From Coix lacryma-jobi var. lacryma-jobi (Eukaryota; Streptophyta; Magnoliopsida; Poales; Poaceae), in contig CM019830.1 in the NCBI GenBank assembly GCA_009763385.1, positions 95,234,649-95,298,648 on the forward strand: a stretch of DNA of 64,000 nucleotides, given 5' to 3'. Of the stretch, positions 22,341 to 33,587 are shown one piece after another. A program made the position numbers and the translations under genes. Numbering within the stretch: the stretch's first letter is position 1; each line of letters opens with the position of its first letter. The notes beneath the pieces were generated by a model, which was not told the DNA's origin, did no database searches, and saw only the letters and a list, made by a program, of their open reading frames with translations.

Positions 22341-24004
22341 ATGGGCCCTCTCAAGAACTTCTTCACCGGCAAGAAGAAGAAGAGTAAGGGTGAGGGAAGT
22401 TCGTCGAGGGCAAACACTCACATTCGCTTTGCTGGGAGTGATGAGGAGAGTGCCGGGAGGGGTACTCCATCCACCAACAAAATGTCGGTGGATCGGAACT
22501 CTCCGCCCACACACCAGGCCGGACCAACCATCCACGTCCTGAATTCCGTCGATGATATCATCTGGCAGAGTGATCGGGAACGGCAGGCCCGGAACATCCT
22601 CAGTGAGAGGGAGTTCGTTCACACCCGCCACATCGACGATGACTTGCTAAGTCGCACCGGTATGGACAATGAGTTTCTCTATATTTTTCGAACCTTGGGA
22701 TGGGAAGATGCATGGAAAGTTAATGAAGAGGGAATCCTTCCCCTAACAATGGAATTTCTGGCCACAATGCAAATATCTGCTAATCACATAAAATTTCGGC
22801 TTTTTAATGAAGAACATGCTTTAACATGGAAGCAGTTCAACAAGAATTTAAACTTTGATGATTCATGCTTGCTGAGCTTGGAATCTGCCTGTACGGGATT
22901 CAATAGAAATTAATTTTGGAAAAGTATTGTTGGGAACAGAAACCCAGGCTTGCCCCGTACAAGTACTATCCACAACACCACGCTCAGGTTTTTTTACAAA
23001 TATATTAGTATCACACTCTTTCCAAGGCCTGACTTAAGACCAATTAAAAAGCCCGAAATGCTGTTGCTTTATGCTCTAGTAATCCACATAAAAGTATCAC
23101 CCGCCAAAGCCATGGCGGACTACTGGTCTAAATTTGATCAACGCACTGGAAATATTGAAATGACATCATGGATAACTAGACTAGCTTTAAACATGGGTCT
23201 GCTGAACATTGTTGTATACTCTTACATTCCTGGTGACCGAGACCTTTTGACCATGGAACACTTCTCACAAGGACACCTCTTGCATGAGAACCAGGAGACC
23301 GGTGAGATTCACATGATCTACCAAGATTATGTGAATAAAATCGCTCTTCCTGACATGTCACTTTGGTTGGTGAATGCACCAACGTTACTTTTGGCCCTGG
23401 AAACCGAGGCAGAACGAAACCGCAGGTTGGCTCGAGAGAACATCATGCAGGTTCCCAGGAGGAGGACACGAGCGCAGACCCGTGCAGCAGAAGAGGCAGC
23501 AAGAGCCGCAGCAGCGACACAGGAGTCGACCCTTTTAATGCAGAGCAGTATGGAGGAGCAACACTCTATGGTCATTTGACACCCCCTGGCTCGCACCAAG
23601 CAGAGGGGTCGAACTGGCAGCAACCGCAACATCCGTAGTGGGGATACGGCCATGAGGCGTCCCTTCACTCATCCCAGTTGGGGAGTTCATCCCACTCTTT
23701 GGGAGGATCCACCTGGTACACTGGTCGTGGTGATGAGTTCTTCCCTAGAGGAATCTCACCACAGGCCGCTCGCCATTCGTCCTTTCATCAGGACGAGTGG
23801 ATGCGCGATATGGGATATCTTCAGCACCAAATGGATGGACTCACCATGGATACTGCCGAAATCCGTCAGGACTTGAACGAAATGAACCAAAATTTCCAAG
23901 TATTCCGCTAGGAAACTGGTGGAGAACTGGGTAATATTTCTTCTCTCCTGCAGCAGAACCAGCAGAACTGGGATGAGATGTACCATCGTCAGGGATGGAT
24001 GTAA
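22341..24004 (+). pseudogene. ATHILA ORF-1-like gene of element II, full length but broken
   Basis: Starts MGPLKNFFTGKKKK, a basic N-terminus, then a Ser/Thr-rich stretch, a folded region (residues about 70-330) resembling the ATHILA ORF-1 family, an Arg/Ala helix and a Gln-rich tail with a coiled coil, ending at TAA 24002-24004 (about 554 codons). Breaks: TAA at 22911 (GAA in the left unit), a one-base deletion near 23527, TAG at 23636 and TAG at 23909; the left unit has CAG at the last two positions. The start is chosen because it follows the TATA-like box and leader. The function is unknown. Confidence 0.7.
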
Positions 24005-25246
24005 CCCAACCACGCGAACAGCCAGCTTGGGGGAGGACCCCCGTCAAAGAGGTAAGTATCACAGCCGTCTTTATTACTGTCAATTTTTTTTAGTAATCTA
24101 AATTTGAGTTTTATCTTAGTTAATTTGTAGCTTAATTAAGTAAATATATATATATAATAATAATATTAATAATAATAAATAGCAATAAATGAAATGCTCT
24201 CATCGTAAGTCTTTTTAATGAATAAAAATATTGTATGGCATGCATTAGAGTTATCATGGGAGAACGTATTCTAGAACTAAACTTGAGACATGAGCATTAG
24301 ACTAAGTAAAGGGGAAGTAAGTTTCTACTTTGACTTGAGCAAGTCAAGTTTGTGGAGTAGTTATTTTGAAAAAAATGATGAATTTAAAAACTTGCTCTAA
24401 GTACTTCTGTGGCAAAGAAAGTCCTACCAAAGCCAAATAATTTTTACTCTTAGAGTAGGAGCTTCCACTTGTTGTATGTTAGTGTTAAGCTAGTTAGACC
24501 TTTGTTGATAGACATGGTAGAGAAACTTGTCATATTTTTAGACCAAGGAATTCCCTTGCACCCACCTATATAGTGCTATTCTTACACTGAGAATACGCAC
24601 ACAACATGCCTTTATTTCCATTCATTGTTAGAAATACTACATGGCAAAATATCATGCTCCATAATGAAATCTCAGGGACATGTCTATACCAGTTAAAAAA
24701 AAGAGCAAGTGCTCTAGAAAGAAAAGAATATCCAAAAGAGCAAGTTCTCTCATTCATAGCCATGATCCCACAAATGAGATAAAAAGGAGAAGTGCCATGA
24801 AAGTATTAGCCACAATAAATACCACACACTTGCACATTCCTGGTCTGAACCTATGACTTGTTGCTCCTTTGCTCCATTTGTCTAACTTAGCAGAATTATG
24901 CTAGCATTGCATGCTCATTTTTATCCTACCCATTACACCCCACATAAAGTCTTAGTGAGAGGATAATTTTTCCATTTCCACATACAAATATGAGTGATTG
25001 AGTGAGCCACAGAAGTTACTAAGCATGCATTCTTTTGAACAAAACTTGCAAAAACTCCACATATCTTGATTAGCAAAATAGGCAAGGGAAAGACAAACCT
25101 TCTTTCTTGCTGGTCTTTTGTTCTAATCTTCAGCGCAGGGAAGGCTACCAATTCCATGGTGATGAAAATAATATGGGCATACACAACAAAAACACAGAGT
25201 TTCCAAGATTCAAGTCCATGCTTGCTCGAGGACGAGCAACAGGTAA
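24005..25246 (+). other. 3' noncoding region of element II
   Basis: AT-rich, no supported ORF. Begins with AGCTTGGGGGAG (24025) and AGAGGTAAGTAT (24050), and has the TTGACTTG-AG-CAAGTCAA hairpin near 24338 and a TA/AAT microsatellite near 24146-24180. It ends CTCGAGGACGAGCAACAG, a sequence shared with element IV (42956). Confidence 0.7.
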
Positions 25247-25259
25247 GCTTGGGGGAGCT
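25247..25259 (+). other. Polypurine tract of element II
   Basis: GCTTGGGGGAGCT directly before the LTR start TGTTGATGC. Elements III (48368) and IV (42976) have the same tract before their LTRs. Confidence 0.8.
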
Positions 25260-26799
25260 TGTTGATGCTTACTAAATGTTATATTCTTAGCATCAACAAG
25301 GTCATATAACGCAACACAAGGACTTAAAATCAACCAAAAACCTTTTATAAACTAACGATTTCCACTTGTCCTTGAGTTTTATTTGAATGTAGGTAATTAC
25401 AGGGTTTTTGAGCAAAATGTCCAAGAGGACCCACCAGGAGGCAAGCACACTCACCTGGGCTCACTTCGGGCCAAGGTTGGGTGGCGCCCGCCACCCCTAG
25501 CTGGCGGCCGCCAGGGGAGTGAGGCCCAAACTCCTCCCCTGCCATGTCACTGATCCAGGGGAGGCGTGCCACACTCATTTGCAGCCATTGATCACTTAGG
25601 TCATTGCATCCAAGGGCTAAGAAGAGATGTCACGCGGATCATGACCTAATTGCCCATGTGACGGTTATTTGGACATGCAACCGACCTTGGAACTGCCTCC
25701 CTGGAGCTCTTGGATGTCGTTGAAGCAATGACGGTGGATCCAACGATCAGGGGCCTGGCGGCCGCCTCCTCACTCACCCCCCTGACCTAACCCTAGGTCC
25801 CTTAGGTTATAAATAGGACCCCCCGAGCTCATTTGTACTCAGACCTCACCTCATTAGTCTCACTCTCTTGTAAGTGAAGCTCTGGTGAAATAACACTCTA
25901 GTTGAGAGCCTTAGAGTGAGAGCGAGAGTGTAGAAGAGAAGAGCTGGAGTTGTAATAGAGGATCTTCTAGAGTCTCTGGTATAATTCCAAGTCTTTCTTC
26001 ATTTATCTTAGTGTTCTTCTACTTTTAGCATTTACTTTAAGTTCTTTACTTATTGTTCTTATTGAGTGCTTTCGATCATAGATAACTTAGTATTTAGTTT
26101 GTATCTAGTTTGGGTTCTTCGCTGAGTAATCAGTGCTCTAGTTTTGGACGCAAGATTAGAGTAGTATATATTAGTGTAAGCGCGGTGCTTAGACTAGTTA
26201 TACCTTAGTTTGTGGCTAGCCCCCCGGATAGCTGTGGTAGCAAACAGGTGGTGACAGCCCTGGGAGCCTTGAATTCCACCACGTAGTTGGGTTAGTTTTT
26301 AAATCATAAACCTCGTTGTGCACGTCTGAGGTAAATAGTCCAGAGGGTGTGTACGGTTCGAAGAACTAGATAAAATCTTTATTGCTAAGTTAGTTGTGTT
26401 CGTAAGTGTGTAGGAAAACATTAATCTGTTCATCGGTCAGACCCCGCCGATTTAGTTTAGTAGTAGTTAGTCTTTCTTTCTTTTTATTTTAGTAGTAGTA
26501 GAAATCAACCCCCATTCATACATTTCGATCAACCTTGCTAGAATCACTAGTTGTTCATAGCAGTCCTAGTGTTAGTTCTGCCATAGTAGCTTCCCTGTGG
26601 AAATAAATACGATACTCGGTTACTCCCGGGTGAAGTGCTACAATTGACTTATTCTGTGCGCTTGCGGAATTTACCAATAGTCATACGAATAGTTAGTTAT
26701 ACTTCTTACATTAAGAAGTACCAATAAGCCTTTCTGGCATTGTTGCCAGGGATAGATTCCATAGTCTACTCCTAGTAACGACGTTAGCAAGTGTCAACA
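25260..26799 (+). repeat. 3' LTR of element II
   Basis: 1,540 bp from TGTTGATGCTTAC to GTGTCAACA. TATA box at 25808-25815. Contains the palindromes GTGGCGCCCGCCAC and CTGGCGGCCGCCAG (25482-25516) in U3 and the decayed primer site at 26735-26752. It abuts element III without a spacer. Confidence 0.85.
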
Positions 26800-28251
26800 A
26801 CGGTCCTTAATGTCAATATTATACCATCAACTAATGCATAGAATGACAAGAAATGAACCACAAAGCATAGTTGTACGGTTTGAAACTAACAAGTACTACG
26901 AGTTTTTGTGCTCTCACTTGTTTTGTAGGACATCCAAGTTTTTACCATACAAAAAGTATCTCAAGTGATGAATTGGAGTGCACCATTGCGAAGAGCTCAT
27001 CGAGACAATCGAAACGGACATATCATTTGCTATATTCGGAATCCCGGATGAAAAGATATTAATTTCGCAACGAAACTTGCAAAAGAAGGATCTAGAAGAC
27101 ACTAGAAGACACCACGAGGTGGCCCGCCATGGGGGCCCACTGGGCCAGACCGACAGGTGGGGCCCACCGACCGGCCGGTCTGGTACAAGCCCATCCTCCC
27201 TCCTCCTTCGCGTGACGCACTCCAACCGACCTCTCCAACGCGTTTTGGCCCATTAAAGCCCATGTGCATATGGTGAACGATTTAGTACCACATTGCTTGC
27301 TCAAGGTGGAGGGGATGCCAGGAGCCCCTATATAATAAACCCCAGACCCCCCTGAGGCAAAACATCATCATCTGGGAGTTGTAGAGGCGTCCCTCGAAGG
27401 ACAACCTCTCCTCTATAGAGAATTAGGTTTAGATTTTCCAATGTAATAGATTAGCTCTAGTCAGGAGTTAGGGAGAGCGGAGCTGCGCTTCAGTTCCGGA
27501 GGAGTCTTCAGAGTTTTGGTATGTCTTTGTATCTTTTCTTTGTAAGACTTATGCTTTAATATATTTATCTTCTCTATTTACTTTATGCTTTATTATATGA
27601 TTAGTATAGTTGTTATGTCTTGCCATGGGATCTTTGTTCGTATTGAGTGCTCTAGTTATCCTAGGTAATTAGAGTAGTAATCGATAGATTAGACATGGTG
27701 TTTAGTCTATAGGTTACCTGAGGTTGCGCTCAATCCCACGGAATAGTTGTGGTAGCCCCAGGGGTGACAGCTCTGTTAGGCCTTCGTAGTCCACCACGTT
27801 CGGATTGATGTTTCGTAGAGCTTTTGGCAGCCTTCTCCCAACTACCTTTTTCCTAGTCTTCTTTGAGAGTTAGAAAGGACCTGCTGCTCCAAAGTGCCAA
27901 TGTTTATAACTGCTATATCTCTTCATCTTTGTTGCCTTATAACCCAAGTAATAGAGAAGTATGTAGGAACCTTGATCTCTCCCGTTGTCCTCCCACTATA
28001 GTTATCTATACATTTATCATTGAATTCTCTTTGATGTGCTTCCATTATCATATATCAATTACTCCTGCTTTAGTCTATTTAGTACTCTGAGTTAGTAGAT
28101 GCATGATAGCGAATTATCATATTCATAACCCTTGCTTCCCAGTGGTAAAATATAAATAACGATCCTGGAATACTCCCGGTAAAATGCTACAATGATGTTC
28201 TGTGCGCTTGCGGAATCTTTCCTATTCTTTTTGCACTAACGAATGTCAACA
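26800..28251 (+). repeat. 5' LTR of element III
   Basis: 1,452 bp, ends GAATGTCAACA. TATA-like TATATAAT at 27329-27336. U3 holds GTGGGGCCCACC (near 27159) and the palindrome GACCGGCCGGTC (near 27170). Confidence 0.8.
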
Positions 28252-28259
28252 AGCATTTT

Positions 28260-28277
28260 TGGCGTCGTTGCCGGGGA
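28260..28277 (+). other. Primer binding site of element III
   Basis: TGGCGTCGTTGCCGGGGA, one base off the Athila-type consensus seen in II, 8 bp past the LTR end. Confidence 0.75.
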
Positions 28278-29672
28278 AGCAATTGGTGTAAAGATTTTGA
28301 TAATAATCTTGATGTCTGCTAATTTAGTGTACCACTAGCTTTAGTAGGATTACCCCTTGTTCTGTTGAGTGTGGAATAGACAGGACATCAGATGTCGTTT
28401 CGACCTTATAGCAAGCTTCCACAAGAATGAAGAAACCAGGGTGCCTAAACATTCAAGATCCATCATTAATTATTGAACCCTTCCATCTCACAGGTTTGTG
28501 TTTACATATATATTATTTATTCTAACCATGTGTAGATGGAGAAAAGGTCGTCGTCACAAGAATTCCACTCCCATCCCATGTGACGGATATTTACGCTGCG
28601 CCACTCACAAATCCCAGCTATGAGTCATGGTAAGTAAGATCAAGGTGAGAGAGTCTTGCTCATGGACTTTAAACTTTATGAGTAGTTATCTTTTTAATTT
28701 CTTATATTCCACTGCATGTTTACTCTTAATCATTCATCCACTCCATTTAGTTTATGTTTTCTCATATCAAGTTCCTTGCATGCATTCATGTCATCTGCAT
28801 CTAAAATTAAAAAAAGAAAAAAAAATATTCCTCACTATAATCATGCTTTTTCATCTCTTTTTGAATAAATCTCTGTTATGCTCTCGTGCTACCTTTGTTT
28901 ATCATAGTATGTTTTGGTTTGAAAGTACTTAAATTGAGTACTTTCATAGGCTTTTTAAATTAAGTGTGGTGCTTAGGTTAAATAGTCTACCTTAATCAAA
29001 TTAGACACGGAGTTTGGTTTGATTATTGATCTGAAATTAGCTTGTGTAGACATTGGATATTTTGTTGGACTAACCCCTGCAGAGAACTCTAAATACATTT
29101 TGGGAAAGTCCTGAGATGAATTCACATCAGAGATGAAGCAAGGCATACGGTGAACTGCATAATGAAGACTCAGCTCATTCGTCATGGATGAAAGAACTGT
29201 GAGTATTAAAGTTTATTTTAATCTATGTTCTACTGCAAGTATCTTTGCCTTGAACCATGTTAAAATGTAGCCAACACATAAAATGCTAGTCTATGCTAAA
29301 GTAATCCTAAAATCATCTTTTCATTAGCATGGATAACACATAAGTTGTGGATAACAACCCATGTTTCACATTCAGTACAATCCTTCGGGTATATGTCCAC
29401 TAACATTTTGTAGGAGATGAGATTTGCTTGTTCATGGTGTGAACTTAAAGATCCAAAATCCAACCCGTGGATAGACAAAACTCATCATTAGACAAGTCAC
29501 TAGTGATGTCGAAGGCAGCCAAGCTTCGAGCCATCCCAAGGCCTAAGTCAGGACACTGATGACGAGCAGGATGCAACTCACCCCATATGGGTCAATCTAT
29601 GCCTACGCTCATCATTGTCGAAGACATCAACACCGACACCAACAACAAATATCAGGGTGGTGATATGCCACT
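28278..29672 (+). other. 5' internal region of element III, no intact gene
   Basis: AT-rich leader. Short start-like segments near 28393 and 28533 (Ser/Arg-rich) are closed by stops. A donor-like CATGGTAAGTAAG lies near 28628. The part 28985-29100 matches the reverse complement of 49845-49960 in element VI. No gag domain was recognised. It ends with the TSD ccact (29668-29672). Confidence 0.6.
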
Positions 29673-31633
29673 TGTTGATAGTCCTTAAACACCTATTTTA
29701 CCATCAACATTTTACCCTAAAATTCACCAAAAAGGCATGAAATGTAGTCAAATAGGTTTCAAACTAACCAAATTCCACATGTCCATAGATTTTTATTTGA
29801 ATGCAGGATTTGGACCAAATTTGGAGAATGAACCCACCAGGAGACGAGCCCACTCACCAGGACCCATTTGGGCCTGAGTGGGGTGGCGCCCGCCAACCAG
29901 AGGTGGCGCCCGCCACATGAAGAGGCCCAACTCTCCCCCTTGCCACGTCACTGATCCGTGTGACCATCCCAAGGCCAAATCTTGGCCCTTGGTCACTAGG
30001 TCAGTGGCATCGGACGGCTCAGGATGGAGTGGCGTGGATCAAGGCAGAATGGCAGTTACCTGCCATGCAACTGACCTAACCACCGCCTCTCTGGAGCTCC
30101 TGGATGCCGTTGAAGCAAAGGCGGTGCATCCAACGGTGAGGGAGGTGGCGGCCGCCACCTAGGGCTGGCGCCCACCACTAGGGTTAGCCCTAGGTCGGCT
30201 GGCTGCCCCCTATAAATACCCCCCCCCTCACTCATTTGGGCTATAAATACCGCCCTGAGGCACCACTTCATTTGTACCATCCCAGAGAAAGCAACACACA
30301 AGCAAGAGAAGCAAGTGAGAGTTAGGTTAGAAGCTCAGAGAGCTTAGGCAAGTAGGTAGCTAGTAGAGCAAGGCATCTTTGCCCTCGCGGTAGCGCTGCT
30401 CAAGGCTTAGCTCAAGAGTAGAGGCGTGCGAGTGATCGGTCCTGGAGCTGGGAAGAGTCTTCCTTCATCTCCAGTTCAGGTTTTGCTCTTGTTACTCAAG
30501 CACTTTACTATATTCTATTTCATCATTTCAAGTATTACTTTATTCTACTTATCAGTATTGAGTAGTATACTTGATTGATTGCTTGAGTGCCTAGCTATCG
30601 TACAGTTCAATTCACTTAGCCATAATAGTTAATCTCTAGTGAGCTTAGTGTTTGATCTTTGCCAATAGGTTGCTTAGTTAGTTTAGTGTTTATCTTATTA
30701 AGTCAAGTATTTGCTCTGACGTCCGCAAGGGTGTCTCTATTCAAAGCTAGGGTAGAGATAGTTAGAATATAGTTAAGCGTGGTGCTTAGTTATAAACTTA
30801 CCTTCAGATACGGCCGGACCCCCGGATAGCTGTGGTAGCAAGCAGGTGGTGACAGCCCTGTGCGCCTTGAATTCCACCACGTAGTTGGCCCAGTTTAACA
30901 GTAAGGCTCATTGTGCTAGCGTTCAACCTAAGTAAGTGGTAAAGGCTAGTACGCCTCGTTACTTGACAAGATAGGAATAAAACTATACTTAACTTAGTTG
31001 CTTTATTGACTTTTGCCTATCCTGCTTCGTAACTATCTTGCTTCATAGTTATCTTGCTTCGTAGTTATCTAGGAGTAGTTATTAGTTAGTAGTTAGTTAT
31101 CTTAGTTACCCTTATTTACCCTCTATCTACCTATCCATCCACCTTACCTTAGCAATCCATTCCATCCTTACCTATCCATCCATATATTCTTTCTAGCCTT
31201 TCATCTCCTCTCTTCTCCCCTTTTCCTTTTTCTTATTTCTTCGACTCTCATCCCCTCCTTGACTCGACTCATACACCACCCTAGCCTTCCCTTGGGATCA
31301 AATAAATCGACACCTGGTACTCCCAGGCGAAGTGCTACTATGATAGTTCTATGCGCTTGCAGAATCTCCTCTTGGTAGATTGCAACCTCTCTAGCTAGCT
31401 CCTACTAGTGTCGGGATTGACAACCCCTTTGACATTAGTAGATAGCTGCTCTAGCTTCACTCCTTTTGGTATAGTGGCCGGACTTTCTACAAGCACTTCT
31501 GACACCATTGCGAGGAATAGATTTCATAGTCTACTCCTAGTAACAACGTTAGCAAGTGCCAACAAGCATTTTTGGGTCGTTACCGAGGATAGTTGCCTAG
31601 CTCTATCTTTAGTGAAGCTAAGAACTACCAACA
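29673..31633 (+). repeat. 5' LTR of element IV
   Basis: From TGTTGATAG to ACTACCAACA. Two TATA boxes exactly 30 bp apart (TATAAATA at 30212 and 30242). U3 palindromes GTGGCGCCCGCCAC (29909) and GTGGCGGCCGCCAC (30146). Three 20-bp direct repeats (ATCTTGCTTCgTAGTT type) lie near 31020-31070. Two fossil primer sites lie at 31498-31516 and 31571-31589. Confidence 0.9.
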
Positions 31634-31641
31634 AGCATTTC

Positions 31642-31659
31642 TGGCGCCATTGCTGGGGA
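31642..31659 (+). other. Functional primer binding site of element IV
   Basis: TGGCGCCATTGCTGGGGA, 8 bp past the LTR end, preceded by AGCATTTC exactly as in element II. Confidence 0.8.
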
Positions 31660-31820
31660 AGGCAATCGGTGTATCGGTTGAGTCCGTGTCGAATTTATCT
31701 TCGATTAAGCTCCTGCTTAGCGAATCCCATCTTGCCCCATTCTTTCTTTCCTTGACTCTTCTTATCTTTTTCCTTCATCTTCTTCAACTTCTTTCTTTCT
31801 TATCTCGTTCTGTCTTTGCG

Positions 31821-33587
31821 ATGGCCAATAAGACCATTCGTGAATTTTCTGCTCCTTCTGCCGCTAATGTAGCGATAGGACCGGACGTGATCGATGCCAA
31901 CCTCAATTTTGAGTTGAAACCGGCTCTGGTCACGATGGTCCAAGCTAGCCCGTTCTGTGGCAAGGCTCATGACGATGCCAATGCTCACCTCCAACAATTC
32001 TTGGAGATTTGCGGCACCTTCACCATTAAGGGGATAACACAAGAAGCCATCCGTCTTCGTCTCTTTCCTTTCTCTTTGCTAGGAAAAGCGAAGCAATGGT
32101 TCTATACCAATCGCAACGCTGTAGACACATGGGACAAATGTTCCAATGCTTTTCTCGCCAAATTCTTTCCGATGGGCAAGACGAATGCTCTTTGCAACAA
32201 AATCTCCAGCTTTACGCAACAAGCCGAGGAATCTATTCCCGAGGCTTGGGAGAGGTTGCAAGAGTATGTCGCTGCTTGTCCACACCATGGTATGGAGGAC
32301 TGGCTCTTGATCCAGAACTTCTACCATGGCCTAACCCCACTCTCTAGAAGCCATTTGGATGCCGCCGCCGGCGGTGCATTCTTTTCTCTGAATGTTGCAG
32401 ATGCTAAGGCTCTCATAGAGAAGATGGTGTCGAACCAAGGATGGAATGACGAGAGATTACAGCCCCATAAGCGAAGTATGCATTCCCTTAAGGAGGCCGA
32501 CATGATCGTGGCCAAGATGGGCCTGCTGGCAAAGAAGCTGGACAGCTGTGAGAAGATGAACCAACAAGAGAGTGTCCAAGCTCTGGAATCCTACATGACT
32601 TGTGAAGTCTGTGGAGAAACCGGACATTCTGGGAACCACTGCCCCGAGTTACATGAAGATTTGAACTTCATTAACAACAACGGTTTCCGCTAACAAAATC
32701 AAGGATGGAATCAGCACTCCAATTCTCAAGGAAACAATTCATTCCCTCGCTCTAATTTTCATAATTCTGATAATTTCTCATTCTTGAAGAATTTAGTTTA
32801 CTCACAAGGTAAAACTACTGATTTCTTGAAAGAGAGATTAATGTCTAATGATAAAATTCTTGAGAATATAAATGCTAAATTGGAAGATTTTTCATCTGCT
32901 CTGAAAAATCAATTAAGTTTTAATAAGAGGTTAGAAACTCAATTAGCTCAACTTGCTGCTATCATACCATCTTTTGAACCTGGCAAAATTCTTGCTAAAC
33001 CTGACATAGAAACTGCAAACATGGTTGAAATAAAACATTTTAACTATTATGAAGATCAAACCATGACTGTTAAAAAGGGTGATCCTGGTAGTACCATAAT
33101 TAGATGCTCAATCTTTGGTGAAGTCTTTAAAAATGTCATGTGTGATTTAGGATCGAGTGTGAACATTCTATCTAAAGACTTTTATGAAAACTCATTCTTT
33201 CCACCCATGTCATCCACATCTGCCTTTGTTGTGCTAGCTGATCCATCCACTTGCTATGTAGAAGGAATAGTTAATGACTTACCTATTCATATTAGAGGTT
33301 CATATGTTCCTACTGATTTCATAATACTAGATATGGGAAATAGGAAAGATGTGCCTCTAATCTTAGGTAGACCCTTCTTGAATACTGTTAATGCTTGCAT
33401 ATATGTGGGGATTGGTAAAATACAAATGACATTAGGAGGGAGGAAGGAAATATTCTCCTTCCCCCGTGGTCTCGCATATGCCGCTGACATACAGGATGCA
33501 AAGCCCGTTCGTACCAAGAAGAGGCGCCGAAGAACAAGGTGGAATAGAAAGAAAGAACCACCTCCTGAGTTGTGTGATTCACATGAC
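31821..33587 (+). pseudogene. gag: Athila-type gag-protease of element IV (5' part; continues at 41201)
   Basis: ATG at 31821 (MANKTIREFS) fits the start of Athila gags and follows a C/T-rich leader. Gag core: LRLFPFSLLGKAKQWFY, EAWERLQEYVAACPHHGME and IQNFYHGLTP, then a CCHC knuckle CEVCGETGHSGNHC near residue 258. One in-frame TAA at 32691-32693 is probably CAA changed to TAA, since Gln-rich sequence follows in the same frame. The protease follows, with CDLGSSVNILSK and the C-terminal LILGRPFLNTVNA. A Lys/Arg-rich tail is interrupted by element V at 33588. Apart from the single stop the frame is clean, so this is a young copy. In II and here Gag and protease end without pol. Confidence 0.85.

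Larger units (their letters stand above)
5146..26799 (+). mobile_element. Element II: Athila-type array of two units sharing a middle LTR, hosting a copia array
   Basis: The order is: partial LTR (5146-5396), internal fragment (5441-7435), copia array (7436-17729), short internal scrap (17730-17762), LTR (17763-19131), full internal region (19132-25259), LTR (25260-26799). The left internal fragment matches 22853-24852 of the second unit closely, so two units of one family lie in tandem with the middle LTR in common. The family has an Athila-type primer site, a gag-protease gene and an ATHILA ORF-1-like gene but no reverse transcriptase or integrase, so it is non-autonomous. The left end is cut by element I. 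Confidence 0.7.

Noticed and set aside
29878..30301. ORFs on both strands in LTR IV and again near 43109-43479
   Set aside because: Located in U3 palindromes and TATA region of both LTRs; no domain, both strands open because of GC-rich repeats.
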